From Listeria kieliensis (GTDB lineage Bacteria > Bacillota > Bacilli > Lactobacillales > Listeriaceae): 64,000 bases of DNA. The translations under genes and the position numbers were made by a program. The DNA lies in the NCBI RefSeq assembly GCF_003369925.1, contig NZ_LARY01000001.1, forward strand, positions 372,001 to 436,000, written 5' to 3'. This document shows positions 23,458 through 32,847 of this stretch, piece by piece (the first letter of the stretch is position 1; every line of letters begins with the position of its first letter). Under the pieces are notes generated by a model. That model saw only the letters and a program-made list of their open reading frames with translations. It did not search any database and was not told the origin of the DNA.

Positions 23458-23809
23458 TATGTTTGTGGTTGGATTTGGTGCTGCTTTTGGCGGAATGACT
23501 CGCTATTTGCTTACTCTTTATTTGAAAAAGAAATGGGAAAGTGATTTTCCATGGCCGACTTTTTTAATCAATATTTCGGGTTCATTTTTATTGGGAATTT
23601 TGCTGTCTAGTAATCTGGCTAGCTTTTTAGTGTTGCTACTTGGAACAGGTTTTATGGGTGGATATACTACGTTTTCAACTTTTAAAGTTGAAAATATTGA
23701 ACTATATCGACATAAGGAATATAAAAAATTAGCAGCTTATTTGATCTTTAGTTATGGTTTTGGGTTACTTGCAGCTTATTTAGGTGTTTTACTAGGGAGC
23801 CATTTTTGA
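23450..23809 (+). CDS. fluC: fluoride channel FluC/CrcB, subunit 2
   Basis: 119 residues, four helices, with G-G-M-T-R-Y and G-T-G-F-M-G-G-Y-T-T-F-S-T-F motifs. The start is GTG at 23450 with AGGTGG ten bases upstream (ATG 23459 is possible). It is translationally coupled to the first copy and followed by a terminator. Confidence 0.94.
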   Translation: MLNMFVVGFGAAFGGMTRYLLTLYLKKKWESDFPWPTFLINISGSFLLGILLSSNLASFLVLLLGTGFMGGYTTFSTFKVENIELYRHKEYKKLAAYLIFSYGFGLLAAYLGVLLGSHF

Positions 23810-23817
23810 AAAGAATA

Positions 23818-23852
23818 GAGCCTTCTAAAAATTACTATTTAGAAGGTTTTAT
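23818..23852 (+). terminator. intrinsic terminator of the fluC operon
   Basis: CCTTCTAAA pairs with TTTAGAAGG, followed by TTTT. Confidence 0.75.
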
Positions 23853-23977
23853 CTGCAAGAAAAAAATTTTTTGAAATTGTGTCTAAAATGTGAACAAACA
23901 GGAAAAAGGGTTGTAGTCCATCTTTCGCATGTGATACATTAAGTCTGTACATAATTATTCTTATTGGAGGAAAGTTC

Positions 23978-25111
23978 ATGAAAAAAGGGTTATTTTTATC
24001 AGTTTTGCTTGTTTTTATGTTAGCGCTTGCTGGTTGTGGAAAATCAGCACAAGAAAAGTTTGTAGATACGTATAAAAATCAAACGGATCTACCGGAAAAA
24101 TATACACAATCTGTATCTTTTAAGGTTGATAGTTTTGAAGCGGATGATCTAGATACGGAATCAGCTGCAATTGCTGAATTACTGAAGCAAATGCAAGTGA
24201 CTTTAACGTCATCTGTGGACTCAAAAGCTGAAAAGGGAGCAACAGATATTAAACTTGTTTCTAAGGGAAGCCTGAAAATGGATGTTGATTTGACAGTTCT
24301 AAGTGACATGAAGTCTGGCGAATTCTTTATCCCACTTAAAAATATTGTGGATGTAGATAGCAGTGTAAAGACACTGATCGATGGTCAAACAAGTGGAGCC
24401 TTTTCTGAAATTACGAAAAGTCATCCTGAGCTGAAAGATAAATATCTAAGCAGCAAAACCATTACAGAATTTGCAGGCACAGAAGAGCCCGTTAAAACTT
24501 CTGGAAAAACGGTCAAAGCAACAAAAGATTTACAAAAAGAAGTTAATAAAATGATGACAGATTACCTAAACGGCTTAGATAAGAAGCGCTTCTCAGAAGG
24601 TAAAAATGATGCTGTTGAAGTAACGCTCGATAAAAAAGATTTTTCGGCTATTTTGACGAAAGCTCACAAAATGCTTGGAAAAGCTAAGGTGAAAGAAGAT
24701 ATTAAAACTATTGCTTCTGAACAAGGAGCAAGCACGGATTTTGATGATAACTACACTGAATTCCGTGATGATCTGAAACGTTCTATTGAGAACTTTGATA
24801 AAAACAAAACAGTCAAGATTTCAATGCCAATTAGTATGAAAGCTGGGAAAGACGACAAACTTGAATCAATGACGATGAAAATCAAAATTGATAATTCAAA
24901 AGATCGAACAGATTCCTATAAGATGGCAGCTACTTTGAAACTTACAAACAAAGACTTTGTTAAACTACCAGCTTTTCCAAAAAGCTCTGAAGTGTTAAGT
25001 GGAAAAGAACTTGAAACTATTATTCAAGAAGCTGTTCTAAAAGTGATGTACGGCGACAAAATTAAGACATCTGATCTCGAAGATTTAGATGTCTCTGATG
25101 AAGGTTTATAA
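23978..25111 (+). CDS. putative lipoprotein of unknown function
   Basis: 377 residues with a signal peptide ending in L-A-G-C (Cys20 acylated). The mature protein is lysine- and aspartate-rich and lacks membrane segments. It has alternating strand/helix segments (T-D-I-K-L-V-S-K-G-S-L-K-M-D-V-D-L) that recall LolA/LppX-like or DUF6612-like lipoproteins. No catalytic motif is visible. The start is ATG at 23978 after TTGGAGGAA. It stands alone between terminators, just before the t6A genes. Confidence 0.8.
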   Translation: MKKGLFLSVLLVFMLALAGCGKSAQEKFVDTYKNQTDLPEKYTQSVSFKVDSFEADDLDTESAAIAELLKQMQVTLTSSVDSKAEKGATDIKLVSKGSLKMDVDLTVLSDMKSGEFFIPLKNIVDVDSSVKTLIDGQTSGAFSEITKSHPELKDKYLSSKTITEFAGTEEPVKTSGKTVKATKDLQKEVNKMMTDYLNGLDKKRFSEGKNDAVEVTLDKKDFSAILTKAHKMLGKAKVKEDIKTIASEQGASTDFDDNYTEFRDDLKRSIENFDKNKTVKISMPISMKAGKDDKLESMTMKIKIDNSKDRTDSYKMAATLKLTNKDFVKLPAFPKSSEVLSGKELETIIQEAVLKVMYGDKIKTSDLEDLDVSDEGL

Positions 25112-25119
25112 GTAAAGCT

Positions 25120-25163
25120 GAAAGCAGCTATTCGGAAATTACCGAGTAGCTGCTTTTTTTGTG
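25120..25163 (+). terminator. intrinsic terminator after the lipoprotein gene
   Basis: AAAGCAGCTATTCGG pairs with CCGAGTAGCTGCTTT with one mismatch, followed by TTTT. Confidence 0.85.
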
Positions 25164-25226
25164 GATGTTAAAACGACTGGCTTTGTGGTATGATATGAGA
25201 AGAAAATAATGGAACGGGTGAAAAAA

Positions 25227-25700
25227 ATGAAGCAAGTTTTTTATTCAAATAGTCAGGAGGAAACGGTTCATTTTGCGGAAAAAATGGGAACATTACTAAA
25301 ACCGTCTGATGTTATCCTGCTTGAAGGAGACTTGGGGGCTGGTAAAACCACTTTCACGAAAGGACTTGCGAAGGGACTTGGAATTGATAAAGTGATCAAA
25401 AGTCCAACTTTTACAATCGTGCGTGAATACAAAAATGGACAGTTGCCGCTTTATCATATGGATGTTTACCGGCTGGAAGAAGCTTCAATTGATGAACTCG
25501 GACTGTTTGAGTATTTTGATGCTGGCGGCGTAAGTGTTGTCGAATGGGCTCACTTTATTGCAAGCGAACTCCCCAATATGTATTTAAAACTTACAATAAA
25601 ACGTGTAAGTGACGAAAAACGCGAGTTCATTCTTGAGTCTTTCGGCGCTCGCTACGATCAGCTTTTAGCGGAGGTTATGAACAATGATTCTCGGAATTGA
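25227..25700 (+). CDS. tsaE: tRNA t6A biosynthesis ATPase TsaE
   Basis: A 157-residue P-loop ATPase needed, with TsaB and TsaD, to make N6-threonylcarbamoyladenosine at A37 of ANN-decoding tRNAs. The P-loop G-D-L-G-A-G-K-T-T sits at residues 34-42, and the family strand H-M-D-V-Y-R-L follows. I take ATG 25227, with GGGTG seven bases upstream; ATG 25209 would add six residues. It overlaps tsaB by 17 bases. Confidence 0.94.
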   Translation: MKQVFYSNSQEETVHFAEKMGTLLKPSDVILLEGDLGAGKTTFTKGLAKGLGIDKVIKSPTFTIVREYKNGQLPLYHMDVYRLEEASIDELGLFEYFDAGGVSVVEWAHFIASELPNMYLKLTIKRVSDEKREFILESFGARYDQLLAEVMNNDSRN

Positions 25701-26376
25701 TACAGCAACGGATACGATGAGTATCGCGCTTTCAAATAAGCAACAAATTGTTGGAGAATTTACAACCAACCTTAAGAAAAACCACAGTATTCGGCTTCTT
25801 CCGGCGATTGATGCGCTACTCAAGGAATGCCAGGTAAAACCAAATGAATTAACCAAAATCGCGGTTTCTAGAGGACCGGGTTCTTTTACAGGTCTAAGAA
25901 TTGGTGTAACGACGGCCAAAACGCTCGCTTATGAACTTGAAATCCCTCTTGTCGGTATTTCTTCCCTTCAAGTTTTAGCTCAAAATGCGATTTTTTTTGA
26001 AGGACCGATCATAGCTTTGATGGACGCACGGCGAAATAATGTTTATGCAGGTGTTTATGAAGCTCGAAAAGGCGAATTAATGAGTACGCTTCCCGATCAA
26101 CATATTGCTTTAGTGGATCTTTTAGCTGGATTCGAAGCGGCAGAAAAATCGGTGCTTTTTGTCGGAGTGCTTTCAGAAGCGCTTCAGGAAATCATCATCG
26201 AAAAACTAGGAAGTTGGGCTATATTTGCTCCGCTTTATATGACTTATCCGCGAGCAGCTGCACTTGTTGCTTTAGCAGAAAATGAAGCAGGAGAAGATCC
26301 GATGAACTTTGTGCCAAGTTATTTGAAGCTCGCGGAAGCGGAAAGCAAGTGGCTTGAAGCGAGGGAAAAGCAGTGA
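25684..26376 (+). CDS. tsaB: t6A biosynthesis protein TsaB
   Basis: 230 residues of the ASKHA fold, N-terminal L-G-I-D-T-A-T-D-T-M and G-P-G-S-F-T-G-L-R-I-G near residues 62-72. TsaB is the degenerate partner that dimerises with TsaD. The start is ATG at 25684 after GGAGG. The 3' end overlaps rimI by four bases. Confidence 0.94.
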   Translation: MILGIDTATDTMSIALSNKQQIVGEFTTNLKKNHSIRLLPAIDALLKECQVKPNELTKIAVSRGPGSFTGLRIGVTTAKTLAYELEIPLVGISSLQVLAQNAIFFEGPIIALMDARRNNVYAGVYEARKGELMSTLPDQHIALVDLLAGFEAAEKSVLFVGVLSEALQEIIIEKLGSWAIFAPLYMTYPRAAALVALAENEAGEDPMNFVPSYLKLAEAESKWLEAREKQ

Positions 26377-26819
26377 ATCTAACCTTTTCCAAAGCGGAGC
26401 TAAAAGATATCCCAGAACTGTTAAAAATCGAACGGGCTGTTTTTAGTTCTCCTTGGACGGCGGAAGCCTTTCTTGGCGAATTTACGGCCAATCAATATGC
26501 ATATTATTTACTTGCTAAGCTTAACGATGATGTGATAGGCTATGCGGGAATTTGGCTAGTATTAGATGAAGGACATATCACGAATGTCGCTATCCTTCCT
26601 GATTATCAAGGAAATGGATACGGTGAAGCGCTTATGCAGGAACTGATTTCCGTTGCTCAAAAATTTGGAGCGAAGCATTTGACACTTGAAGTTCGGACGT
26701 CCAATCAACCAGCACAAAATCTGTATCGAAAACTAAAATTCCAAAATGGCGCACTCCGGAAGAATTATTATCCAGATAATGGGGAAGATGCGCTTGTGAT
26801 GTGGGTGGATTTAACATGA
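26373..26819 (+). CDS. rimI: ribosomal protein S18 alanine N-acetyltransferase RimI
   Basis: A 148-residue GNAT enzyme with the acetyl-CoA loop Q-G-N-G-Y-G around residue 80 and the strand [18 protein letters not shown] typical of RimI. The start is GTG at 26373, overlapping tsaB. The tsaE-tsaB-rimI-tsaD order is conserved in Firmicutes and supports the call. Confidence 0.92.
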   Translation: MNLTFSKAELKDIPELLKIERAVFSSPWTAEAFLGEFTANQYAYYLLAKLNDDVIGYAGIWLVLDEGHITNVAILPDYQGNGYGEALMQELISVAQKFGAKHLTLEVRTSNQPAQNLYRKLKFQNGALRKNYYPDNGEDALVMWVDLT

Positions 26820-27841
26820 GTAAAGAAAAAAAATTGATATTAGGCATTGAATCGAGCTGTGACGAAACGGCTGCTGCTGTCGTACGTGGTGGTAGCGAGA
26901 TTCTATCGAACGTGGTGGCTTCCCAAATTGAAAGTCATAAACGTTTCGGCGGAGTTGTACCTGAAATTGCTTCTCGCCATCATGTGGAGCAAATTACGAT
27001 TGTGATCGAAGAAGCGCTTGAACAAGCGGGTGTCAAAATGGCCGAAATTGATGGTATTGCGGTTACTGAAGGACCAGGACTGGTTGGGGCACTTCTTATT
27101 GGTGTCAGTGCTGCAAAAGCGCTTGCCTTTGCAAGTGGAAAACCGCTGATACCAGTGCATCATATTGCTGGACATATTTATGCTAATCGGTTTGAAACGG
27201 ACTTTAAGTTTCCGCTGCTTGCGCTCGTAGTTAGTGGAGGCCATACTGAACTGGTTTATATGAAAGAAGAAAATTCTTTTGAAATTATCGGTGAAACCCG
27301 TGATGATGCGGCTGGGGAAGCTTATGATAAAGTGGCTCGAACACTAGGACTTCCTTATCCAGGTGGCGTTCAAATTGATAAACTTGCCGCAGAAGGGGAA
27401 GATACCTTTCATTTTCCGCGTGCGATGATTGATGATGAGAGCTATGATTTTAGCTTTAGTGGGTTGAAATCTGCTTTTATTAATCAGCTGCATAATATGA
27501 GACAAAAAAATTTGGAACCGAGTCCAAAAGACATGGCGGCTAGTTTCCAGGCGAGTGTAGTGGATGTTTTAGTTTCGAAAACGATTCGTGCCGCGCGTGA
27601 ATATGGCGTGAAACAGTTACTTTTAGCTGGTGGAGTGGCGGCAAACCGCGGCTTGCGCGAACAATTGATTGAAGAAGTGAATCTAGAACTTCCGAATGTG
27701 GAGCTAATTATTCCGCCGTTATCGCTTTGCGGGGATAATGCGGCGATGATTGCTGCTGCAGGAACCGTGCAGATGGAAGAAGGACACTTTGCAGGACTTG
27801 CCATGAACGCCGAGCCAGGCTTAGAATTTGATGAAGTTTGA
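26816..27841 (+). CDS. tsaD: tRNA t6A transferase TsaD
   Basis: A 341-residue ASKHA metalloprotein that transfers the threonylcarbamoyl group to A37. Metal ligands sit in H-H-I-A-G-H (H116 and H120). The N-terminus [11 protein letters not shown] and the segment [10 protein letters not shown] are diagnostic. The start is ATG at 26816 (ATGA overlap with rimI). It ends the operon at a bidirectional terminator. Confidence 0.96.
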   Translation: MSKEKKLILGIESSCDETAAAVVRGGSEILSNVVASQIESHKRFGGVVPEIASRHHVEQITIVIEEALEQAGVKMAEIDGIAVTEGPGLVGALLIGVSAAKALAFASGKPLIPVHHIAGHIYANRFETDFKFPLLALVVSGGHTELVYMKEENSFEIIGETRDDAAGEAYDKVARTLGLPYPGGVQIDKLAAEGEDTFHFPRAMIDDESYDFSFSGLKSAFINQLHNMRQKNLEPSPKDMAASFQASVVDVLVSKTIRAAREYGVKQLLLAGGVAANRGLREQLIEEVNLELPNVELIIPPLSLCGDNAAMIAAAGTVQMEEGHFAGLAMNAEPGLEFDEV

Positions 27842-27852
27842 TGGAAAAATAA

Positions 27853-27892
27853 GAGAAGCTTTCTTTGCGAAAACAAAGAAAGCTTCTTTTTT
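27853..27892. terminator. bidirectional terminator between tsaD and the ydiK-like gene
   Basis: AGAAGCTTTCTTTG (27854-27867) is perfectly complementary to CAAAGAAAGCTTCT (27874-27887), with T-runs on both strands. Confidence 0.9.
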
Positions 27893-27894
27893 AG

Positions 27895-28098
27895 TTATTT
27901 ATCTTGAGGATGGCCTTTTCCTCGTAGGCCTTGAAAAATAAATCGGATGGCAGTCACAAAGTCAATCGCAGCCATGGCCATGATGATATATGCAAAAACG
28001 CCCCATCCGCCTGTATTTACTTGCTGGATGGCGAAGTAAACGAAAACAATGCCAAGGATGAAATAAAGCAGTCCTTGCATGAGATAACGTCGATTCAT
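27895..28098 (-). CDS. ydiK: YdiK-like (DUF4305) small membrane protein
   Basis: 67 residues with two membrane helices (M-Q-G-L-L-Y-F-I-L-G-I and G-V-F-A-Y-I-I-M-A-M) and a basic tail. It resembles Bacillus YdiK, whose function is unknown. It follows the CPBP gene by three bases on the minus strand. The same neighbourhood (ydiK-ydiL near groESL and tsaD) is found in Bacillus. Confidence 0.82.
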   Translation of the reverse strand: MNRRYLMQGLLYFILGIVFVYFAIQQVNTGGWGVFAYIIMAMAAIDFVTAIRFIFQGLRGKGHPQDK

Positions 28099-28101
28099 AG
28101 A

Positions 28102-28785
28102 TTAACCTCCCATAGTGAGTCCGATGATCAGAACAAAAGTATTCATCAAAATATGTGCCCCCATCGGAACGATAATCCGTTTTGTTTTGGTATATAGATA
28201 ACAAAGAACTAAGCCAATTAAGAAATAGGCAAGTAAGTAGTTCATATCCCCGTGAAGAAGGGCAAATAAAAATGAACTGATGACAGCGGCGCCATGGATA
28301 TTAATCAAATTTGCGAGCCCGCCATAGATCACTTTTCGGAAAACGATTTCCTCGAGAATCGGACCTGTTATGCTGATGAAAAACAAGAAAATAGGCGCTG
28401 TTTTGGCATAGCCTAGTAAACTTTCAGTGTTGGCAGAACCACTTGGCATGCCAATGAATAACGCGGTAATATAAATGGCAATGTACTGTGAGGCCATTAA
28501 AATGATAAAGCCAAGTATAATCCACAGTAAGCTAGTCGCTGAACTTGCTTTTTCCCCAAAAATGATTTTATTGGTTTCGGGTTTATTCCGGAGTACGAGC
28601 CAAGCGATCAGAAGTGCGAGTAGATTAGAGAAAATCGTCCAAATCACTACGGCTAAAGCATTTAGTGTCGTATCAGATTGTGTGCTCGTTGCTTGAAGGA
28701 TAGCTCGTACGATCGGGGCCCCAATGACTCCAGAAAAGAGCATGATAAAATAAGTGAATATGATTGTCCAATAATGTTTGGGCAA
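28102..28785 (-). CDS. ydiL: CPBP family intramembrane metalloprotease (YdiL-like)
   Basis: 227 residues with about six to seven membrane helices. The CPBP/Abi motifs are visible: E-E-x3-R (P-I-L-E-E-I-V-F-R-K), a histidine in L-L-H-G-D, and H in M-G-A-H-I-L-M-N-T. These are glutamate/histidine-dependent intramembrane proteases. The start is probably TTG at 28785, preceded by AAGGATG nine bases upstream; an in-frame ATG at 28803 has no ribosome site. It forms an operon with ydiK and diverges from groES. Confidence 0.88.
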   Translation of the reverse strand: MPKHYWTIIFTYFIMLFSGVIGAPIVRAILQATSTQSDTTLNALAVVIWTIFSNLLALLIAWLVLRNKPETNKIIFGEKASSATSLLWIILGFIILMASQYIAIYITALFIGMPSGSANTESLLGYAKTAPIFLFFISITGPILEEIVFRKVIYGGLANLINIHGAAVISSFLFALLHGDMNYLLAYFLIGLVLCYLYTKTKRIIVPMGAHILMNTFVLIIGLTMGG

Positions 28786-28904
28786 AAAACCGCATCCTTC
28801 CATAAAAAATCTTCGTGTCTTGCTTCTTTACTATTGTACTCGGAAGCGGCCGCTTTTTGCAAATGTAGTGGAAGAATTTTTTTGTTAAAATGAATCCTTT
28901 CTGC

Positions 28905-28933
28905 TTGCAATTTTAACCTTTTTTGACTAATAT
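28905..28933 (+). promoter_or_regulatory. sigma-A promoter of groESL
   Basis: TTGCAA and TAATAT separated by exactly 17 bp. The start of transcription would fall just before the CIRCE element. Confidence 0.75.
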
Positions 28934-28943
28934 AAGAATTGTG

Positions 28944-28970
28944 TTAGCACTCGAGTGATCGGAGTGCTAA
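28944..28970 (+). promoter_or_regulatory. CIRCE element (HrcA operator)
   Basis: TTAGCACTC, nine bases, then GAGTGCTAA: a perfect CIRCE inverted repeat downstream of the promoter. HrcA repression and heat induction of groESL are expected. Confidence 0.97.
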
Positions 28971-29005
28971 AAGTTACGATATTTATTTTAGAGGAGGTTA
29001 TTATT

Positions 29006-29290
29006 TTGTTAAAACCATTAGGAGATCGTGTTGTTATTGAAGTAATTGAAGCAGAAGAAAAAACAGCGAGCGGCATCGTTTTGCCAGATTCGGCGAAAGA
29101 AAAACCGCAGGAAGGAAAGGTTGTTGCGGTAGGCTCTGGTCGTGTTCTTGATAACGGCACTAAAGAACCTCTTGAAGTAAAAGAAGGGGATCAAATTATT
29201 TTCTCTAAATATTCCGGAACAGAAGTAACTTATGAAGGAAAAGATCTGTTAATTATTCGCGAAAGTGATATTTTAGCAGTTACGAAGTAA
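29006..29290 (+). CDS. groES: co-chaperonin GroES
   Basis: 94 residues. The start is TTG at 29006 with GAGGAGG ten bases upstream, giving the family N-terminus [10 protein letters not shown]. The mobile loop [10 protein letters not shown] (about residues 17-26) and C-terminal strand complete the 10-kDa fold. It caps GroEL to enclose folding substrates. It lies 42 nt ahead of groEL under CIRCE control. Confidence 0.97.
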   Translation: MLKPLGDRVVIEVIEAEEKTASGIVLPDSAKEKPQEGKVVAVGSGRVLDNGTKEPLEVKEGDQIIFSKYSGTEVTYEGKDLLIIRESDILAVTK

Positions 29291-29329
29291 AAATAGCAAA
29301 CAAAAGCGATATAAATTGGAGGGAATTAA

Positions 29330-30961
<1,632 letters not shown>

Positions 30962-31052
30962 CAAAAGCCGATAAATTCGCTTTGTAAAGCCGGAGGATAA
31001 GAGCTTTTAGTTTTGAAAGAAGCACATCGCCCACATTTTTATCTATAAATAA

Positions 31053-31092
31053 AGAGAGGTCTCTGAAATTTTTTCGGAGACCTCTTTTTTTG
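31053..31092 (+). terminator. intrinsic terminator of groESL
   Basis: AGAGGTCTC (31055-31063) pairs with GAGACCTCT (31077-31085), followed by a T-run. Confidence 0.88.
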
Positions 31093-31145
31093 TTGCTAGT
31101 TGTGTGGCACGCTTTATAATCAAAAGTTTAGAAGGTAAAGGAAGC

Positions 31146-31174
31146 TTGCCTTTTTATGGCTAAAGATTTATCAT
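31146..31174 (+). promoter_or_regulatory. putative promoter of CRISPR array 2
   Basis: TTGCCT (31146-31151), a 17-bp spacer, and TATCAT (31169-31174), about 30 nt before the conserved leader. The upstream sequence is not similar to that of array 1, so conservation stops at the leader. Confidence 0.45.
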
Positions 31175-31205
31175 GAAGTTATGAGAATTTGAGACATAGC
31201 AGTAA

Positions 31206-31278
31206 AAAGAACCATCGGAATTGAAGTTCTGCTAGGGACGAGTGGCGCGATTACGAAATGTCGGAAAAACTTTCCGAG
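31206..31278 (+). promoter_or_regulatory. CRISPR leader 2
   Basis: Nearly identical to leader 1 over about 70 nt, with the same TTTCCGAG end at repeat 1. GAACCATCGGAAT (31209-31221) again begins exactly 70 nt before repeat 1. The middle hairpin reads GCTA/TGGC (31231/31243), a wobble-compatible change from GCTA/TAGC. The last hairpin TCGGAAA/TTTCCGA (31261/31271) is unchanged apart from its loop. Confidence 0.75.
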
Positions 31279-31438
31279 GTTTTAGAGCTATGTTATTCTG
31301 AATGGTTCCAAAACCAAAAAAATTTCATGGTGCACGAATACACAGTTTTAGAGCTATGTTATTCTGAATGGTTCCAAAACGCTCTTCGCCAGCTTTTGGT
31401 GTTTCAGTAAGTTTTAGAGCTATGTTATTGATTAATTC
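31279..31438 (+). CRISPR. orphan type II-A-like CRISPR array 2 (2 spacers)
   Basis: Two 36-bp repeats (31279-31314, 31345-31380) are identical to those of array 1. Two 30-bp spacers (31315-31344, 31381-31410) differ from each other and from those of array 1. The terminal repeat (31411 onward) matches for 19 bases, then has GATTAATT inserted before CTGAA, so it decayed differently from array 1. No cas gene is near. Downstream to 31569 there is nothing recognisable except the next gene's ribosome site. Confidence 0.93.
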
Positions 31439-31569
31439 TGAAATAAAAAACTAAATGTTAATTAAAGATTAGTAGACCATCTTTCCAAGCTAAGGCTTCT
31501 GAAATGTAGTTGCAGAATTTCTTCATATTATTTTTAGCTTTGTACATCATTAGAAAAGGGAGAAGTAAG

Positions 31570-31923
31570 ATGAAAAAATGGCTAATTGGGTGTTGTGTGA
31601 TTTTGATTCTTGGAGTAGCGGGGGTTTTTGTTTATAAAAACTATGAAAAGCATCAAACGCCAACTGCTGTTCGTGTGGATGGCTCGGATTATGCGTTAAC
31701 TGATGAACCGGCTGACTTGAAGGAAATAGGGGATTTTGTCGGGGAGGTTCAGCATGTGGTTGATCGTTATGAGCTTCCTAAGCGTAATCTCGAATCTAAT
31801 TTTTTGAAAAAGGGAACGAAGATTTATCTGGAAAAGAAACAAAGTGAGTCACTTGCTCAAATTGTCTTTTATGAACGAGATGGTGAAAAATTTGTGGCTA
31901 GGGAAATAATTGAAACAAGGTAG
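31570..31923 (+). CDS. hypothetical membrane-anchored or secreted protein, 117 aa
   Basis: An N-terminal hydrophobic segment (W-L-I-G-C-C-V-I-L-I-L-G-V-A-G-V-F-V-Y) follows MKK, so the protein is exported or anchored. The remaining 95 residues are charged and end in a strand-rich part (G-T-K-I-Y-L-E-K ... I-V-F-Y-E-R-D). The start is ATG at 31570 after AAAGGGAGAAG. No family is recognised. It lies just after CRISPR array 2 and before a bidirectional terminator. Confidence 0.72.
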   Translation: MKKWLIGCCVILILGVAGVFVYKNYEKHQTPTAVRVDGSDYALTDEPADLKEIGDFVGEVQHVVDRYELPKRNLESNFLKKGTKIYLEKKQSESLAQIVFYERDGEKFVAREIIETR

Positions 31924-31959
31924 GAAAAAGCATTTGGCACGCGCCAAATGCTTTTTTCC
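31924..31959. terminator. bidirectional terminator
   Basis: AAAAAGCATTTGGC pairs with GCCAAATGCTTTTT, serving the upstream hypothetical gene and the convergent small gene at 31959. Confidence 0.88.
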
Positions 31960-32117
31960 TAGTCTTCGTAGATTTCAACTTTATCGCGTAAAGCTTTTTT
32001 GGTAAGGTTGTTTTCTTTCATATAACGCGCAATTCTTTTGGCGCTGAAATGATATTCGAAAACGAGAAAAATGAAGCCAATTACGATTAGTATAGCCAGT
32101 ATGACAGCTTCTTGCAT
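31959..32117 (-). CDS. small membrane protein, 52 aa
   Basis: 52 codons from ATG 32117 with AAGGATG five bases upstream. One hydrophobic helix (A-V-I-L-A-I-L-I-V-I-G-F-I-F-L-V-F) is followed by a basic, helical cytosolic tail (K-R-I-A-R-Y-M-K-E-N-N-L-T-K-K). No family is recognised. It ends at the bidirectional terminator. The region 32118-32272 between it and lemA holds only promoter elements. Confidence 0.7.
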   Translation of the reverse strand: MQEAVILAILIVIGFIFLVFEYHFSAKRIARYMKENNLTKKALRDKVEIYED

Positions 32118-32233
32118 CAAATCATCCTTTCAAGACAAGCTCTCTTTCTTTTATTATGCTTGAAAAGTAAACAAGGCGCAATTCTTTCGTCTGAAAAATC
32201 CTTCTGCAGATGTAGGAAAAAAGGCGTGGTTCC

Positions 32234-32242
32234 TGCTATAAT
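32234..32242 (+). promoter_or_regulatory. extended -10 promoter of lemA
   Basis: TGCTATAAT, a perfect extended -10, 30 bp before the lemA start; no good -35 is present. Confidence 0.6.
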
Positions 32243-32272
32243 AAAGAAACAAACTGGAAAAGGAGAGCAAAT

Positions 32273-32839
32273 ATGAAAAATTCATGGAAGATTATTATTG
32301 GAATTGCGGTTGTGTTGCTAATTATTGGCATTCCATTTGTTGCAACATATAATTCGCTAAATAAAAAACAAAATGAAGTGGACGCGCAGTGGGCAAATGT
32401 CGAAAGTAAGTTGCAACGGCGCTATGACTTGATTCCTAATCTTGTGAATGCTGTAAAAGGCGATATGAAGCAAGAAAAAGAAGTATTCGGGGCGATTGCG
32501 GATGCGCGCTCGGCAGTTTCTAAAGCAAGTTCGCAAAAGGAACAAATTAAAGCGGCTGGACAAATGGAATCTGCTGTTTCACGCTTGATCGCAACGGTGG
32601 AAAATTATCCGGAACTGAAATCAAGTGAAAATGTGACGCGATTGATGGATGAACTATCTGGAACGGAAAATCGGATTTCCGTTGAACGTGATAAATATAA
32701 TGAAGTGGTCAAGTCTTATAATACGAAAGTGAAAAGTGCACCAACAAGCTTTGTTGCTGGGATGCTAGGATTTGAAACGAAACCTTACTTCAAAGCGGTT
32801 GAAGGTGCTGACAAAGCTCCTGAAGTCAATTTTGATTGA
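32273..32839 (+). CDS. lemA: LemA family protein
   Basis: 188 residues with one N-terminal membrane helix (I-I-I-G-I-A-V-V-L-L-I-I-G-I-P) and a long helical coiled domain. The family signature is N-E-V-D-A-Q-W-A-N-V-E-S-K-L-Q-R-R-Y-D-L, then I-P-N-L-V. LemA proteins are membrane-anchored helical bundles of unclear function, often next to TPM-domain proteins as here. The start is ATG at 32273 with AAAGGAGAG. Its end lies eight bases before the next gene. Confidence 0.92.
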   Translation: MKNSWKIIIGIAVVLLIIGIPFVATYNSLNKKQNEVDAQWANVESKLQRRYDLIPNLVNAVKGDMKQEKEVFGAIADARSAVSKASSQKEQIKAAGQMESAVSRLIATVENYPELKSSENVTRLMDELSGTENRISVERDKYNEVVKSYNTKVKSAPTSFVAGMLGFETKPYFKAVEGADKAPEVNFD

Positions 32840-32847
32840 GGCGATTT

